A stretch of 64,000 nucleotides of DNA, taken from contig NZ_QPMJ01000001.1 of NCBI RefSeq assembly GCF_003369835.1, forward strand, positions 186,001 to 250,000. The letters are read 5' to 3'. Source of the DNA: Halorussus rarus. GTDB lineage: Archaea; Halobacteriota; Halobacteria; Halobacteriales; Haladaptataceae. The position numbers and the translations under genes are program-made. The number at the start of each line of letters is the position of its first letter. The stretch's first letter is position 1. Shown here piece after piece: positions 18,427 through 26,984 of this stretch. The notes beneath the pieces are model-generated. The model saw only the letters and a program-made list of their open reading frames with translations. It searched no databases and was not told the origin of the DNA.

Positions 18427-19208
18427 GCTGGCTCGTCGTCGCCGAGCGCAACGCGCTGGACCCGCACCGGTCGCGGTCCGGCTGGGTGTACCTCGCGGTG
18501 TACGTCCTGCTGTTCGGGCTGCTGGCGTACGTCTCGGCCGGCAGCATGCCGCTGGGCTCCTCGCTCGCGACCGTCGCGGCGTACTTCGTCCCGCTGACGG
18601 CTCTCACCGCCGGCTACCAGGGCGTCGTCGGGAGCCGCCAGAACGGCGGGCTCCGCGTCGTGCTGTCGTTCCCCCATACCCGCCGAGAGGTCGCGGTCGG
18701 GACCGCGGTGGGTCGCGCGGCCGTCATCGCGACGCTGGTGACCGTCAGCTTCGCCGTCGCCGCGCTGATTCGCCTCGTCACCGACGGCGTTCCGGACCTC
18801 GGCGTGCTCGCGGTCGCCTGGGTACTCACGGTGGCGCTGGGGGCCGCGGTCGCGAGCCTCGCGGTCGGGCTCTCGGCGAGCGTCCGGACGACCAACCGGG
18901 CCGCGGTGCTGGCGTTCGGCTCGTTCCTGCTGTTCGCGGGCCTGTGGAGCCAAATACCGACTATCGTCCGGTACGTCCTCAACGGCTTTTCGTTCCCGTC
19001 CGGACCGACGCCGGAGTGGGTCGCGGCGTTCGCCCAGCTGAACCCCACGACCGCGTTCCAGACGGCGGTCCGCGGACTGGCTCCCGGGAGCTCGCTCCCC
19101 GGCGGGGCGTTCTACCAGACCGCGTGGTTCGCCCTGCTCGTGCTCGCCGCCTGGCTCTGCATCCCGCTCGCGCTCGGAACGCTGCGATTCGAGCGCAGCG
19201 ACCTGTAG
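18423..19208 (+). CDS. ABC-2 type exporter permease (paralogue 1)
   Basis: The 261-residue membrane protein has six predicted segments and belongs to the ABC-2 permease family. It starts with GTG (SWLVVAERN) overlapping the ATPase stop codon; the paralogous pair at 27899 starts the same way (SWLVVARKD). The conserved cytoplasmic segment reads SRQNGGLRVVLSFPHTRREVAVG. Substrate is unknown. It ends 55 bases from the convergent pilus cluster. Confidence 0.85.
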   Translation: MSWLVVAERNALDPHRSRSGWVYLAVYVLLFGLLAYVSAGSMPLGSSLATVAAYFVPLTALTAGYQGVVGSRQNGGLRVVLSFPHTRREVAVGTAVGRAAVIATLVTVSFAVAALIRLVTDGVPDLGVLAVAWVLTVALGAAVASLAVGLSASVRTTNRAAVLAFGSFLLFAGLWSQIPTIVRYVLNGFSFPSGPTPEWVAAFAQLNPTTAFQTAVRGLAPGSSLPGGAFYQTAWFALLVLAAWLCIPLALGTLRFERSDL

Positions 19209-19262
19209 CCGGACGACGGCTCAGGCCGTCGGCTCGCGGACCTCCCGCAACCGAGGAACTTC

Positions 19263-19850
19263 TCATCCGAGGGCGCCGACGACGGTCGTGAACTCCATCT
19301 CAGCGTCGTCGGTCGTCACGCGCACGTCGAACGCCACCGCCAGGACGTGCGTCTCGCCGGCGCGCTCCTGGACGACCACGCCACGCCTCGCGTCGCAGTA
19401 GCCGAACTGCCGGTCCGGCCCGACGGGGCAGTTGGCGCGCCGCCACGCCTCGGCCGCCGACCGGTTGTACTCGACCTGGTAGACGGTCCCGGATTCGACC
19501 CGCGAGGACCGGAGCGCGTCGAGCCTGGGCCGCAGGTCGGCGTGCACCGCGGCCGCGGCCTCCCCGCGCTCGTCCCACGCGAATTTACCGGGCACGCCGG
19601 TCGCGGCGCCGTGGACCGCCCGCGTGAGCAGGCGCTCGGCGTTCCGGCCCGGCGCGTCGAACTGCCCGCCGGCGGTCACGTCGGCGTGGTAGCCCAGCTG
19701 GAGGTACGCCATCACGACGGGAGCGAGCGCGACGGCGACTATCGCGGCCGCCGCGAGCACGAGCTGGCCGCGGTCGGTCGGGGGCTGGGCCGGCGCCGCC
19801 CCGCGGTCCGTCGCGTCGGGGTCCGAACCGCCGACCGTCACGCGTACCAC
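19263..19850 (-). CDS. Pilus-cluster membrane protein (195 aa)
   Basis: The 195-residue protein has one N-terminal membrane helix (GQLVLAAAAIVAVALAPVVM) followed by an extracellular beta-rich domain with CDARRGVVV. The helix near the N-terminus with a charged stretch before it resembles class III pilin-like or pseudopilin proteins. It belongs to a haloarchaeal family known only from such clusters. It is the last gene of the PilB/PilC cluster and overlaps the next gene upstream by 13 bases. Function inferred only from position. Confidence 0.72.
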   Translation of the reverse strand: MVRVTVGGSDPDATDRGAAPAQPPTDRGQLVLAAAAIVAVALAPVVMAYLQLGYHADVTAGGQFDAPGRNAERLLTRAVHGAATGVPGKFAWDERGEAAAAVHADLRPRLDALRSSRVESGTVYQVEYNRSAAEAWRRANCPVGPDRQFGYCDARRGVVVQERAGETHVLAVAFDVRVTTDDAEMEFTTVVGALG

Positions 19851-20281
19851 ACCCAGATCGTCACGTCGCCGTGCGCGGTGCTCACCGTGGCCGACCCGAC
19901 CGCAGCCCCGGCCGGCTTCCGGAACCCGACCGCTCCGTGGGGCGTCCGGACCCGGAACAGCAGGTTGTCGGGCAGGATGCGCTCGACCCGCCGCCGGAGC
20001 GCGGAGCGCTCTCGGTCGAAGGCGTCGGGCGAGCGGACGACCTCCGAGAGCCGGGTCGCCCCGCCGTGGCGCGGCGGTTCGCCCGCGAGCACGGTCGCGG
20101 CGTCCTCGGCGTAGAGGTCCAGCTGGGCCGACCCGTCGGCGGCCGACGGGACGCCCAGCGCGAACCCCATCGCGACCGCGAGCACCAGCACCGCGCCGAC
20201 GCCGGCCTCGACGACCGACAGCGAGAGCTGTCCTCTGACCGGTCGCGGCGGGGAACGGCCGCCGGCTCGCCCCTCAGTCAT
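19838..20281 (-). CDS. Pilus-cluster pseudopilin-like protein (147 aa)
   Basis: The 147-residue protein begins with a short charged tail, then RGQLSLSVVEAGVGAVLVLAV, a helix after a conserved Gln-Leu-Ser start; this looks like the hydrophobic spine of a pilin-like protein. The mature part is small and mainly beta. It overlaps the genes on both sides (8 and 13 bases), so the whole set is likely one transcript. No catalytic residues are visible. Confidence 0.72.
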   Translation of the reverse strand: MTEGRAGGRSPPRPVRGQLSLSVVEAGVGAVLVLAVAMGFALGVPSAADGSAQLDLYAEDAATVLAGEPPRHGGATRLSEVVRSPDAFDRERSALRRRVERILPDNLLFRVRTPHGAVGFRKPAGAAVGSATVSTAHGDVTIWVWYA

Positions 20282-20960
20282 CGACGGTCACCGCCAGCAC
20301 CGCCTTCCGGGTCTCGGCCGGATAGTAGGTCAGTTCCAGGCTCCCCGTGGGGAGCGGACCGTCGGTCTCGAACGCGAGCGTCGCGGTCTCGAACCGCGAG
20401 AGGTCGACCGAGAACGTCCCCTCCAGCCCCGAGACGTTCCGGAGGACGATCCGACCGTTCGCCCGGACCGCGGTCACGTCGGTTCCGGCGGGCGGGGCGA
20501 GCGCGACGGTGACCCGGGGCGACCGGCGCGGGAGCGTCACGGCCGGGGCGTTCGCCGAGAGGTTCGGCGTCAGCGACGCCGCGGTCCGGTTCTCCACCAG
20601 CACGATGCGCCGGACCGTCGTCCCGCCCGTGGGCTCGCCCGCGGCCGCGACCGTCCGGTCGCCGAGCCGGACCCGCACGTCCTTGCCCTCGGCCACCGGA
20701 AACAGAGACCGGAGTCGGCTGGCGTTCAGCCTCGAGACGGTACCGGCGTCGAGGACGTTGGTGCGGGCGGTGACCCGCGACTCGGGGCCGACGAATCGCT
20801 CCGAGAGCGCGACCGCGACCCGGTGCCGGTCGGCGTCGCGCTCGGCGCTCAAATACGCCCGGTCGGCCATCCCGACGCTCACGACCGTCACGGTGGTCAC
20901 GACGAGCAGCGCGACCGCCAGCGCGGGCAGGTTCATCTGGGCGCGGTCGCGGCGGGTCAT
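20274..20960 (-). CDS. Pilus-cluster pseudopilin-like protein (228 aa)
   Basis: The 228-residue protein begins RDRAQMNLPALAVALLVVTTV, a single N-terminal helix with the AQMN start similar to the AQSN pilin-type start of the gene at 21495. The extracytoplasmic part of about 190 residues is rich in Val, Thr and Arg with a beta-sandwich-like pattern (SGLEGTFSVDLSRFETATLAF). It overlaps the gene at 20957 by four bases (ATGA). It is probably a minor pilin or anchor; that is inference. Confidence 0.72.
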   Translation of the reverse strand: MTRRDRAQMNLPALAVALLVVTTVTVVSVGMADRAYLSAERDADRHRVAVALSERFVGPESRVTARTNVLDAGTVSRLNASRLRSLFPVAEGKDVRVRLGDRTVAAAGEPTGGTTVRRIVLVENRTAASLTPNLSANAPAVTLPRRSPRVTVALAPPAGTDVTAVRANGRIVLRNVSGLEGTFSVDLSRFETATLAFETDGPLPTGSLELTYYPAETRKAVLAVTVDD

Positions 20961-21502
20961 CCATCCCCTCCGCTGGTGCCGACCCGGCCGCTGTCGCGTC
21001 TACCACTTGATTCGAGTCGGACAGCCAGGTCGTCACCGTGGCTCCGGACCACTACGAACGCCGGGTCTCGACTCGACCAGTTGCCCCGGACCGAGTCGAC
21101 GATTTCGGGGAGCGCGAGCGCGACCCGACCGCCGACCCCGTCTCGCGGGTGGTCAAGCACCAGGGTCCGGTTCACGACCCGGACGGCGTACGCTCGCCCG
21201 CGGATTGTCCGAGGGAGCGACACTGCGGTGCGACTCTCGACCGCGCGGGCGTCGGGCGGCACGGCCTGCTGGACGCGCGCGGCCGACTGGGCCAGCACGC
21301 GCTCGCCGACCTCCGCGCCCGCCGCGGTCCGGTACTCGGGGACGACCCCGCCGTAGAGGGTCGCCGAGAGGAAGGCGACGTAGAGGACGACGATACTGGC
21401 CTCCAGGGCCTTCCCGACGACCGGCGAGACCGCTCGCTCGTCGGCGAATGCGGCGCGACCCCGATTCCGACTGCGATTCGGGCCGCGACGACGGTCAGGC
21501 AT
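20957..21502 (-). CDS. Pilus-cluster membrane protein (181 aa)
   Basis: The 181-residue protein has an Arg-rich N-terminus (MPDRRRGPNRSRNRGR) and then DERAVSPVVGKALEASIVVLYVAF, a helix with the AVSPVVG start that is typical of haloarchaeal pilin-like proteins. The rest is a small extracytoplasmic domain (about residues 45-155) and a disordered tail. It overlaps both neighbours. The SPVVG motif makes it a probable prepilin-peptidase substrate, although no peptidase gene is in the window. Confidence 0.74.
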   Translation of the reverse strand: MPDRRRGPNRSRNRGRAAFADERAVSPVVGKALEASIVVLYVAFLSATLYGGVVPEYRTAAGAEVGERVLAQSAARVQQAVPPDARAVESRTAVSLPRTIRGRAYAVRVVNRTLVLDHPRDGVGGRVALALPEIVDSVRGNWSSRDPAFVVVRSHGDDLAVRLESSGRRDSGRVGTSGGDG

Positions 21503-22412
21503 GCCGCACCTCCAGTCGCATGTCGTGGACGACGAGGTAGGCCACCCGCTCGCCCGGGTACGAGGCCACGACGCTGGTGACGCCGTCGCCGTCGAAGTCC
21601 CGGGTCGTCGCCGTCGCGTTCCGACGCTCGAAGTGGCGGCGCCACGCCTCGGGGGTCGCGGTCTCGACCGCTACCCGGTAGGTGCCGTTGCCCAGCGCGG
21701 TCCGGTGGTGGCTGACGCTCGTCCGGAGGACGACCGATCCGCCCCCGGTCGCCGAGACGGCCGCCGATCCGTTCAGCTTCGGCGCACCGACCACGAGCAC
21801 GCCCGGTTGGTCTCCTCCGCTCGCGCCGCCTCCGCCGCGCGAGGCCGTGACCGGTGGCGCCGTCCGTAGCCGAGCGTTGTCGGGCGGGCCACGCACGACC
21901 GCGCCGGCGAGGAACGCCACCCGGCGGTCGCCCGCGGTGAAGACGAGCGCGTCGACCCGAATCCGCCGCACCACTCCGGTCTCGTTCAGCACGCGGAGGT
22001 CCCGTTCGACGGTCCGGAGTTGCCCCTCGGTGAACGACACGCGGCCCCGGTGGACGCCGGTCGCCGCGACGGGGTCGAGCGCCGCGTCGAAGTCGGCGGC
22101 CACGCGGGCCGAGTCGGCCGCCGCGGCGTTCTCTTCGACGACCGTTCCGATGCCGGCGGTCAGCGATCCGAGCGCGACCACGACCACCCCGAGCAGGACG
22201 GCGACGCCGACGACGTTCGACTGGGCGCGGTCGCGGTTCCCGAATGGAAGTCCGCGAGTCCGACGCCCGTCGGCGTCGGTGCGACGGCTCCGCCAACTGA
22301 GCCGCGATGTCCGAGTCCGATGCCCATCGGCATCGATGCAAACATCGCGGCTACTGAGTCGTAGTTCTCGATTCCGACGCCCGTCGGCGTCGGTGCGACA
22401 GCTACGACTCAC
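21495..22412 (-). CDS. Pilin-like protein with repeat-encoded N-terminal extension
   Basis: The 305-residue product has a pilin-type segment DRAQSNVVGVAVLLGVVVV (near residues 57-75) and a large extracytoplasmic beta domain. The only in-frame start I can find is GTG at 22412, overlapping the pilC stop (GTGA). This adds about 56 Arg-rich residues before the pilin motif, made of three 19-residue repeats with TDADGRR, IDADGHR, TDADGRR. They are encoded by the 57-base palindromic repeat at 22260-22393. The Arg-rich tail is unlike the acidic neighbours and may be an insertion read through by chance. Confidence 0.7.
   Translation of the reverse strand: MSRSCRTDADGRRNRELRLSSRDVCIDADGHRTRTSRLSWRSRRTDADGRRTRGLPFGNRDRAQSNVVGVAVLLGVVVVALGSLTAGIGTVVEENAAAADSARVAADFDAALDPVAATGVHRGRVSFTEGQLRTVERDLRVLNETGVVRRIRVDALVFTAGDRRVAFLAGAVVRGPPDNARLRTAPPVTASRGGGGASGGDQPGVLVVGAPKLNGSAAVSATGGGSVVLRTSVSHHRTALGNGTYRVAVETATPEAWRRHFERRNATATTRDFDGDGVTSVVASYPGERVAYLVVHDMRLEVRHA
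22260..22393. repeat. Three 57-base palindrome-containing repeats
   Basis: Three palindromes of the form CCGACGCC-CGTC-GGCGTCGG occur at 22260-22279, 22317-22336 and 22374-22393, spaced exactly 57 bases. The middle copy (CCGATGCC-CATC-GGCATCGA) has matching changes in both arms that keep the stem except at one end. The intervening bases are less conserved and less GC-rich. They lie inside the start of the pilin-like gene. Confidence 0.85.
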
Positions 22413-24361
22413 ACCATCCCGACCCCCGCGAACACGAAGTACGCGACCCCGACCAGCGCGCCCGAGTGGAGCAGCGCCTCGTATCGCCCGCGGCTGGCGT
22501 ACCCGGCGAACCACCCGCAGGCCAGCATCGTCGCCTGCGTGACGACGTAGAACCGTCGGCGGTCGCGCGCGGGTTGCACGGCGTCGGCGTCGAGCGCGAT
22601 GCCGGCGTCGGCGGTCGAGATGGACGAGAGCTGGGCGAAGCTGTCGAGGACGTAGGCGTCGACCGCGACCATGATGCCGACGACCAGCAACGCCGTGGTC
22701 CACCCGACCGCGACGTACACCAGCATGTTCGCGCGCAGCGACTTCCGCTCGTGGTAGAGCCGACCGATCTCGACCTGGAGGGTCTCGAACACCGCCTCGG
22801 CGTCGCCGCCGGCGTCGAGCGCGCCCGTGACGAGGCCGATGGTCTGGTCGGCCAGCGGCGTGCCGACCCGGTCGACGAACCGCGAGAGCGCGGCGGCCTG
22901 GCGGTCGCCGTCGCGCGTGGTCAGGTTGACGTTGAAGGCGAGGTCTGCCACGTCGTCGTTCAGCGCGCCGAGATCCACGTCCCGTGCGACGCGCTCGACC
23001 GCGGCGGAGAACGGCCGACCGAGGCTGACGTGGCCCGAGACCGCGTGGACGAAGTCGGTTATCTCGCGGTCCTTGGCGTCGTCGATGTTGGCCCGCCGGA
23101 GCGCGACCAGCCCCACCGGGACCGACAGCGCGACGTAGCCCAGCAGGACGGCGTCGACCGGTCGATAGTCGGCCGTCAGGAGCGCGCCGCCGAAGGCGAC
23201 CGCGGGTGGTGCGAACACGACTAACGCGCTCGCGGGGTTCCGGAACGCGCTGGCGAGTGTCGCGAGCGGTCCGGCCGGACGTCGGTAGTCCCGACCCGAC
23301 TGGTCCTGGGGGCGCAGCGAGCCGACCACCGCGGCCGCGACGCCGCCGACGATCAGGATGAACCCGGCGCTCCCGTAGACGAGCAGCGCCCGGACCGTGA
23401 TCGGGCCGAGCGGCGTCGCGGTGGTTTCGCCTAGCCCAGGCGCGAGCACACTCATCACGGTCACGACGATGACGAGCAGCGCCGGGAGCACCAGCAGGAC
23501 GACGAACATCTCGGCCATGAGTTCGAGGAAGTCGCCGGCCTGCTCGCGGTCCCTGGCCTGGCGGTTCGACAGCATCCGGCTCTCCATCTGGAGGTACTGG
23601 GCCAGCGCGTCGGGTCCCTGCTCGGCGTGCTCGCGGAACTTCACCAGGAACGGCGCGAGCGCGTCCCGGGAGGGCGTGTCCCGCGAGACCGCCCGCAGCC
23701 CCTCGCCGAGGCTCCCGGTCAGGGTCGCTCTGTTGAGCGCCTTCCGGAACGCCACGGCGGTCTCGCCGTACGCCTGCTGGCGGTCGGCGACCTTCCGGAG
23801 CATGGCCGCCCCGTCGTCGCTCCCCGACGAGAGCGCGTGGAGGTACCGGACCGCGCCCGGAAGCGTTCGCTCGATGTTCGACCGCCGGGCGCTCGCGAGC
23901 CACTCGAGGTAGCGTCCGCCGAGCGCGACGGTCGCGCGCTTGGCCGCGAGGCCGACCGCGACCCCCGTCCCCGCGGCCGCCGCGTTCCGCGAGACGGCCG
24001 GCGCGCCCACGGTTTCGAGGCCGGGGACCCCGCGCCGGAGGAAGCCGGCTGCGGCCCCGAGCGTGGCGTCGGGCAGCGCCACGACGGTGACGAACGTCCA
24101 CCCGCCGACGAGCGCGAGTGCGAGCCACGACAGGCCGTAGGTCCGAGAGAGGTAGACGTCGAAGCTCGCGCTCACGTCGGTCGCACGGTAGCGCTTGCGG
24201 TCGGCGTCGTGCCGCGTCGCGTCGGCGTGCCGGGAGAACAGCGCGTAGAGCGCCCGGTCCAGCACCGAGAGCGTGGGCGTGCCGGCCGCCTCGGCCGTTG
24301 CGTACGCGTCGCTCGCCTCCGTGGTCGCGCCCGCAGGTTCCGCCTCAGTTGCAGTGGTCAC
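22409..24361 (-). CDS. Archaeal pilus membrane platform protein, PilC/TadC-like
   Basis: The 650-residue protein has two type II secretion F domains, each a cytoplasmic four-helix part followed by membrane helices. The first includes LARVGP-free SSGSDDGAAMLRKVADRQQ and the second FVHAVSGHVSLGRPFSAAVERV. It is the membrane base on which the ATPase at 24499 acts. The GTG at 24361 has a strong GAGGAGG ribosome site 8 bases upstream, inside a short leader ORF. It is followed by a GTGA overlap with the pilin-like gene. Confidence 0.88.
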   Translation of the reverse strand: MTTATEAEPAGATTEASDAYATAEAAGTPTLSVLDRALYALFSRHADATRHDADRKRYRATDVSASFDVYLSRTYGLSWLALALVGGWTFVTVVALPDATLGAAAGFLRRGVPGLETVGAPAVSRNAAAAGTGVAVGLAAKRATVALGGRYLEWLASARRSNIERTLPGAVRYLHALSSGSDDGAAMLRKVADRQQAYGETAVAFRKALNRATLTGSLGEGLRAVSRDTPSRDALAPFLVKFREHAEQGPDALAQYLQMESRMLSNRQARDREQAGDFLELMAEMFVVLLVLPALLVIVVTVMSVLAPGLGETTATPLGPITVRALLVYGSAGFILIVGGVAAAVVGSLRPQDQSGRDYRRPAGPLATLASAFRNPASALVVFAPPAVAFGGALLTADYRPVDAVLLGYVALSVPVGLVALRRANIDDAKDREITDFVHAVSGHVSLGRPFSAAVERVARDVDLGALNDDVADLAFNVNLTTRDGDRQAAALSRFVDRVGTPLADQTIGLVTGALDAGGDAEAVFETLQVEIGRLYHERKSLRANMLVYVAVGWTTALLVVGIMVAVDAYVLDSFAQLSSISTADAGIALDADAVQPARDRRRFYVVTQATMLACGWFAGYASRGRYEALLHSGALVGVAYFVFAGVGMV

Positions 24362-24389
24362 CGCAGCACCCTCCTCGAATCGCGTTCAT
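24345..24389 (-). CDS. Leader mini-ORF before pilC (14 aa)
   Basis: ATG at 24389 opens a 14-codon ORF (MNAIRGGCCGDHCN) that stops at 24345, 17 bases into the pilC frame. TTTAAG at 24415-24422 lies 29 bases before the ATG, right for a leaderless start. The ORF contains the GAGGAGG that serves the pilC GTG. Coupled translation is inferred. Confidence 0.45.
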   Translation of the reverse strand: MNAIRGGCCGDHCN

Positions 24390-24498
24390 GAGGGTTATTC
24401 CATTCTTTGTAGTACTTAAATTCAGGTACTTATAGCGATAATATGTGGTTTCCGAGATGGAGGCTCTGCGCTGTGGTGAAAGGGATTCTGCGCCGTCG

Positions 24499-26724
24499 CT
24501 ACGGCGTTCCCTCTCGCTTCACGCGCTCGACGGTCGCGGCCTCGTCGTTCCGGAGGTCCGCGAGGAACGCGAACAGGTCCTCGAAGTCGTTCATACCTTC
24601 CCGGGCCATGTACTGGACGTAGCGGTGCTTGCGGTGGAACTCGTCCTCGACCGCGTCGGGGGTGCGGTCGGTCCGCTCGGCGAGGCGGTCGAAGAAGCGG
24701 AGTCCCCTGTCCGCCGCCTCGTCGCCCAGCCGCGGGTGGTCGTACGCCAGTTGGAACTCGCCGTCGGTGTCGCGCCACGCGACCGCGTTCCAGTAGACGG
24801 TCGCGCCGTCCTTCTCGACCGCGCCGCATCGCGCTTCCGTCGGGTCCAGTCTCTCGTACTCGGATTCGGTGAGCAGTTCGACGACTTCGCCGACGTAGCG
24901 GTCGCCGTCGACCAGCCGGGGGAAGACGACGAGGTCCAGCTCCCGGAGGTGGTACGGCGGCAGCCCCTGCTCGACGACTCGGTTGATCAGCTTCTCGACG
25001 TCCTCGGCGTGGGTGGTGCCGATGATGCCGTGACCCGTATTCAGGCTCTCGGCGAACGTCTCGAAGCTCGCCGGCGTGTTGATCTCGGCGATGACCTCGA
25101 CGTCCGGATTGAGATAATTGCACTCGGTCATCAGGTCGGCCATCGTGACCCGCTTGTAGTCGCTCTCGTGGTCGCGGGTGGTGAGCGAGACGCCGGTCTC
25201 GTGGGGCAGTCGCACCTCCCGAGAGCCCTCGTCGATGGAGATGGGCCGGTCGCGGTACGGGATGAACGGCATGTGCGAATTCATCAGCGTCGTCTTCCCA
25301 GTGCCCGTCGGTCCCGAGAAGAGGACGACGCCGTGGTGCTCGTACACCTGCCAGAGCAGCGTGACCATCTCGGTCGAGAGGCTACCCGACTCCAGCAGGT
25401 CGACGGGCGTCATCGCCTCGGGGGCCTGCTTCCGGATGGAGATGTGCGGGCCGTCCTCGCTGATGACCCCGAGCGCCAGCGCGGCCCGGATGGTCACCTC
25501 CTCGGACACGCCCTCGGGCCGGAGGTTCACCTTCGCGCTGGGGTTCGAGGCGTTGAGCTCGGTGCCGTCGCTGGCGGCCATCTGGGTCACGACGTTGGCG
25601 AACTCGGCCTCGTCCTCGAACGCGAGGTTGGTCGGCGCGCGCTCGCCGTGGCCGATCTCCCGGCCGCGCGGCACCACCTTGATGCGCTCGCCGACCCGGT
25701 TGGCCTCGATGTCCTCCAGCAGGTCGTCGCGGATGGGGACGGTCAGCTTCCCGTGGCCGACGAAGTCCCGCATCACGTAGTAGACCAGGTCCGAGAGGCG
25801 GTCGGCCGAGAACCGGTGGTTCACGGGCGGGACCGCCAGATCGTACTCCGCGAGCGCGGTCCGGACCCGGTAGGCGGCGGCGTCGAGCCACGCCCTGGTG
25901 TTGCGCGCGGTCAGTCGCCGCGAGAGGAAGGTCCGGGCGCGCTCGCGGACGAACGCCGCGCGGTCCTCGACCACGCCGTCGACGTTGGTCTCCCAGATCC
26001 GGTCTTTGCACTCCTGGATGAGTTCCTCGTCGCCCGGTAGCAGGTCGGGTTCGAGCACCGCGTACTTGGTCGCGAACGAGTCGTTGGCCAACAGGTGCTC
26101 GCGGTAGACCACGACCGGCACCCGGAACTCCCGGAAGGCGACGGTGTGGCGCTCGACGCGCTCGCTGGCGAACCGCTCGAGGTACTCGGCGTCGGCCGGC
26201 AGGTCGGTGTCGGCCGGCGCGTAGTCGTCGGTGTGGACCACGAGCCGGTCGCTCGCGCTGTCGGCCACCTCGATGTCGTCGTCGAGCGCCAGCGGCGTCA
26301 GTTCGCCGAGACACCGCAGGTCCCGGAGCGCGTAGTACTCGACCGCCCGTCGGCTCTCGGGCGGCAAATCTGTCAGCCGGTCGACGATGCGGCGGTACTT
26401 CGGATCGAAGCCGGCCGCCATCCGCTCGCCGGCGCCCTCCCGGGTCAGCGGCCGGGCGAGGTTGGCGTCGGCGAAGTGGTCCTCGACGGTCGCCAGAGCG
26501 TCCTCGCCGCCGGGCGAGAGCGGCGGTTCCCGCACGCGGTAGTCGAATCCGTCGCCGGTCTCGGCGATTGTGGCGACGACGTCAGGGTGGAGTTCGTACT
26601 GCGCCCGGACCTCTGGCGCGTACCACGCCTCGGGGTCGTCCGGCGGCTTCGGCGGCGGCACCTGCGGCGGCGTTTCGGCGGGCCCGGCGCCGCTCGTCGG
26701 GAGCGTTTCGGTCACACCAACCAT
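24499..26724 (-). CDS. Archaeal type II/IV secretion ATPase, PilB-like
   Basis: The 741-residue ATPase powers the pilus assembly platform. Walker A is SGPTGTGKTTLMN near residue 470, and a Pro-rich N-terminal tail (PPQVPPPKPPDDPEAWY) precedes the folded part. The Walker B region ECNYLNPDVEVIAEIN and the HGIIGTTHAEDVEKLINRVV segment are conserved in archaeal GspE/PilB ATPases. TATA-like ATTTAAG about 24-28 bases before the ATG suggests a leaderless transcript. The 137-base gap to pilC holds a second promoter. Confidence 0.92.
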   Translation of the reverse strand: MVGVTETLPTSGAGPAETPPQVPPPKPPDDPEAWYAPEVRAQYELHPDVVATIAETGDGFDYRVREPPLSPGGEDALATVEDHFADANLARPLTREGAGERMAAGFDPKYRRIVDRLTDLPPESRRAVEYYALRDLRCLGELTPLALDDDIEVADSASDRLVVHTDDYAPADTDLPADAEYLERFASERVERHTVAFREFRVPVVVYREHLLANDSFATKYAVLEPDLLPGDEELIQECKDRIWETNVDGVVEDRAAFVRERARTFLSRRLTARNTRAWLDAAAYRVRTALAEYDLAVPPVNHRFSADRLSDLVYYVMRDFVGHGKLTVPIRDDLLEDIEANRVGERIKVVPRGREIGHGERAPTNLAFEDEAEFANVVTQMAASDGTELNASNPSAKVNLRPEGVSEEVTIRAALALGVISEDGPHISIRKQAPEAMTPVDLLESGSLSTEMVTLLWQVYEHHGVVLFSGPTGTGKTTLMNSHMPFIPYRDRPISIDEGSREVRLPHETGVSLTTRDHESDYKRVTMADLMTECNYLNPDVEVIAEINTPASFETFAESLNTGHGIIGTTHAEDVEKLINRVVEQGLPPYHLRELDLVVFPRLVDGDRYVGEVVELLTESEYERLDPTEARCGAVEKDGATVYWNAVAWRDTDGEFQLAYDHPRLGDEAADRGLRFFDRLAERTDRTPDAVEDEFHRKHRYVQYMAREGMNDFEDLFAFLADLRNDEAATVERVKREGTP

Positions 26725-26984
26725 TCACTATATTATAGACTTAAATTTTCGCCAATTCAGATGATGGAGTGTCGATCGCTGGCGAGGTGTGGCGACGCTG
26801 CCGATCGCAACGAGCGAGCGCGACGGCGGGTCGGGACCGGTCGGAGCAGACGAACCGGTCGACCATCGTCGCGCGGTTGCCGTCGTCCTCTTCCGGTCCA
26901 GGGCCGCGGAGTCCGCGGGACGAATCCGACCTGACCGAACGTTCAATGCGAACTTTGAATAGAAAACGCTCTGACAATTATTGC

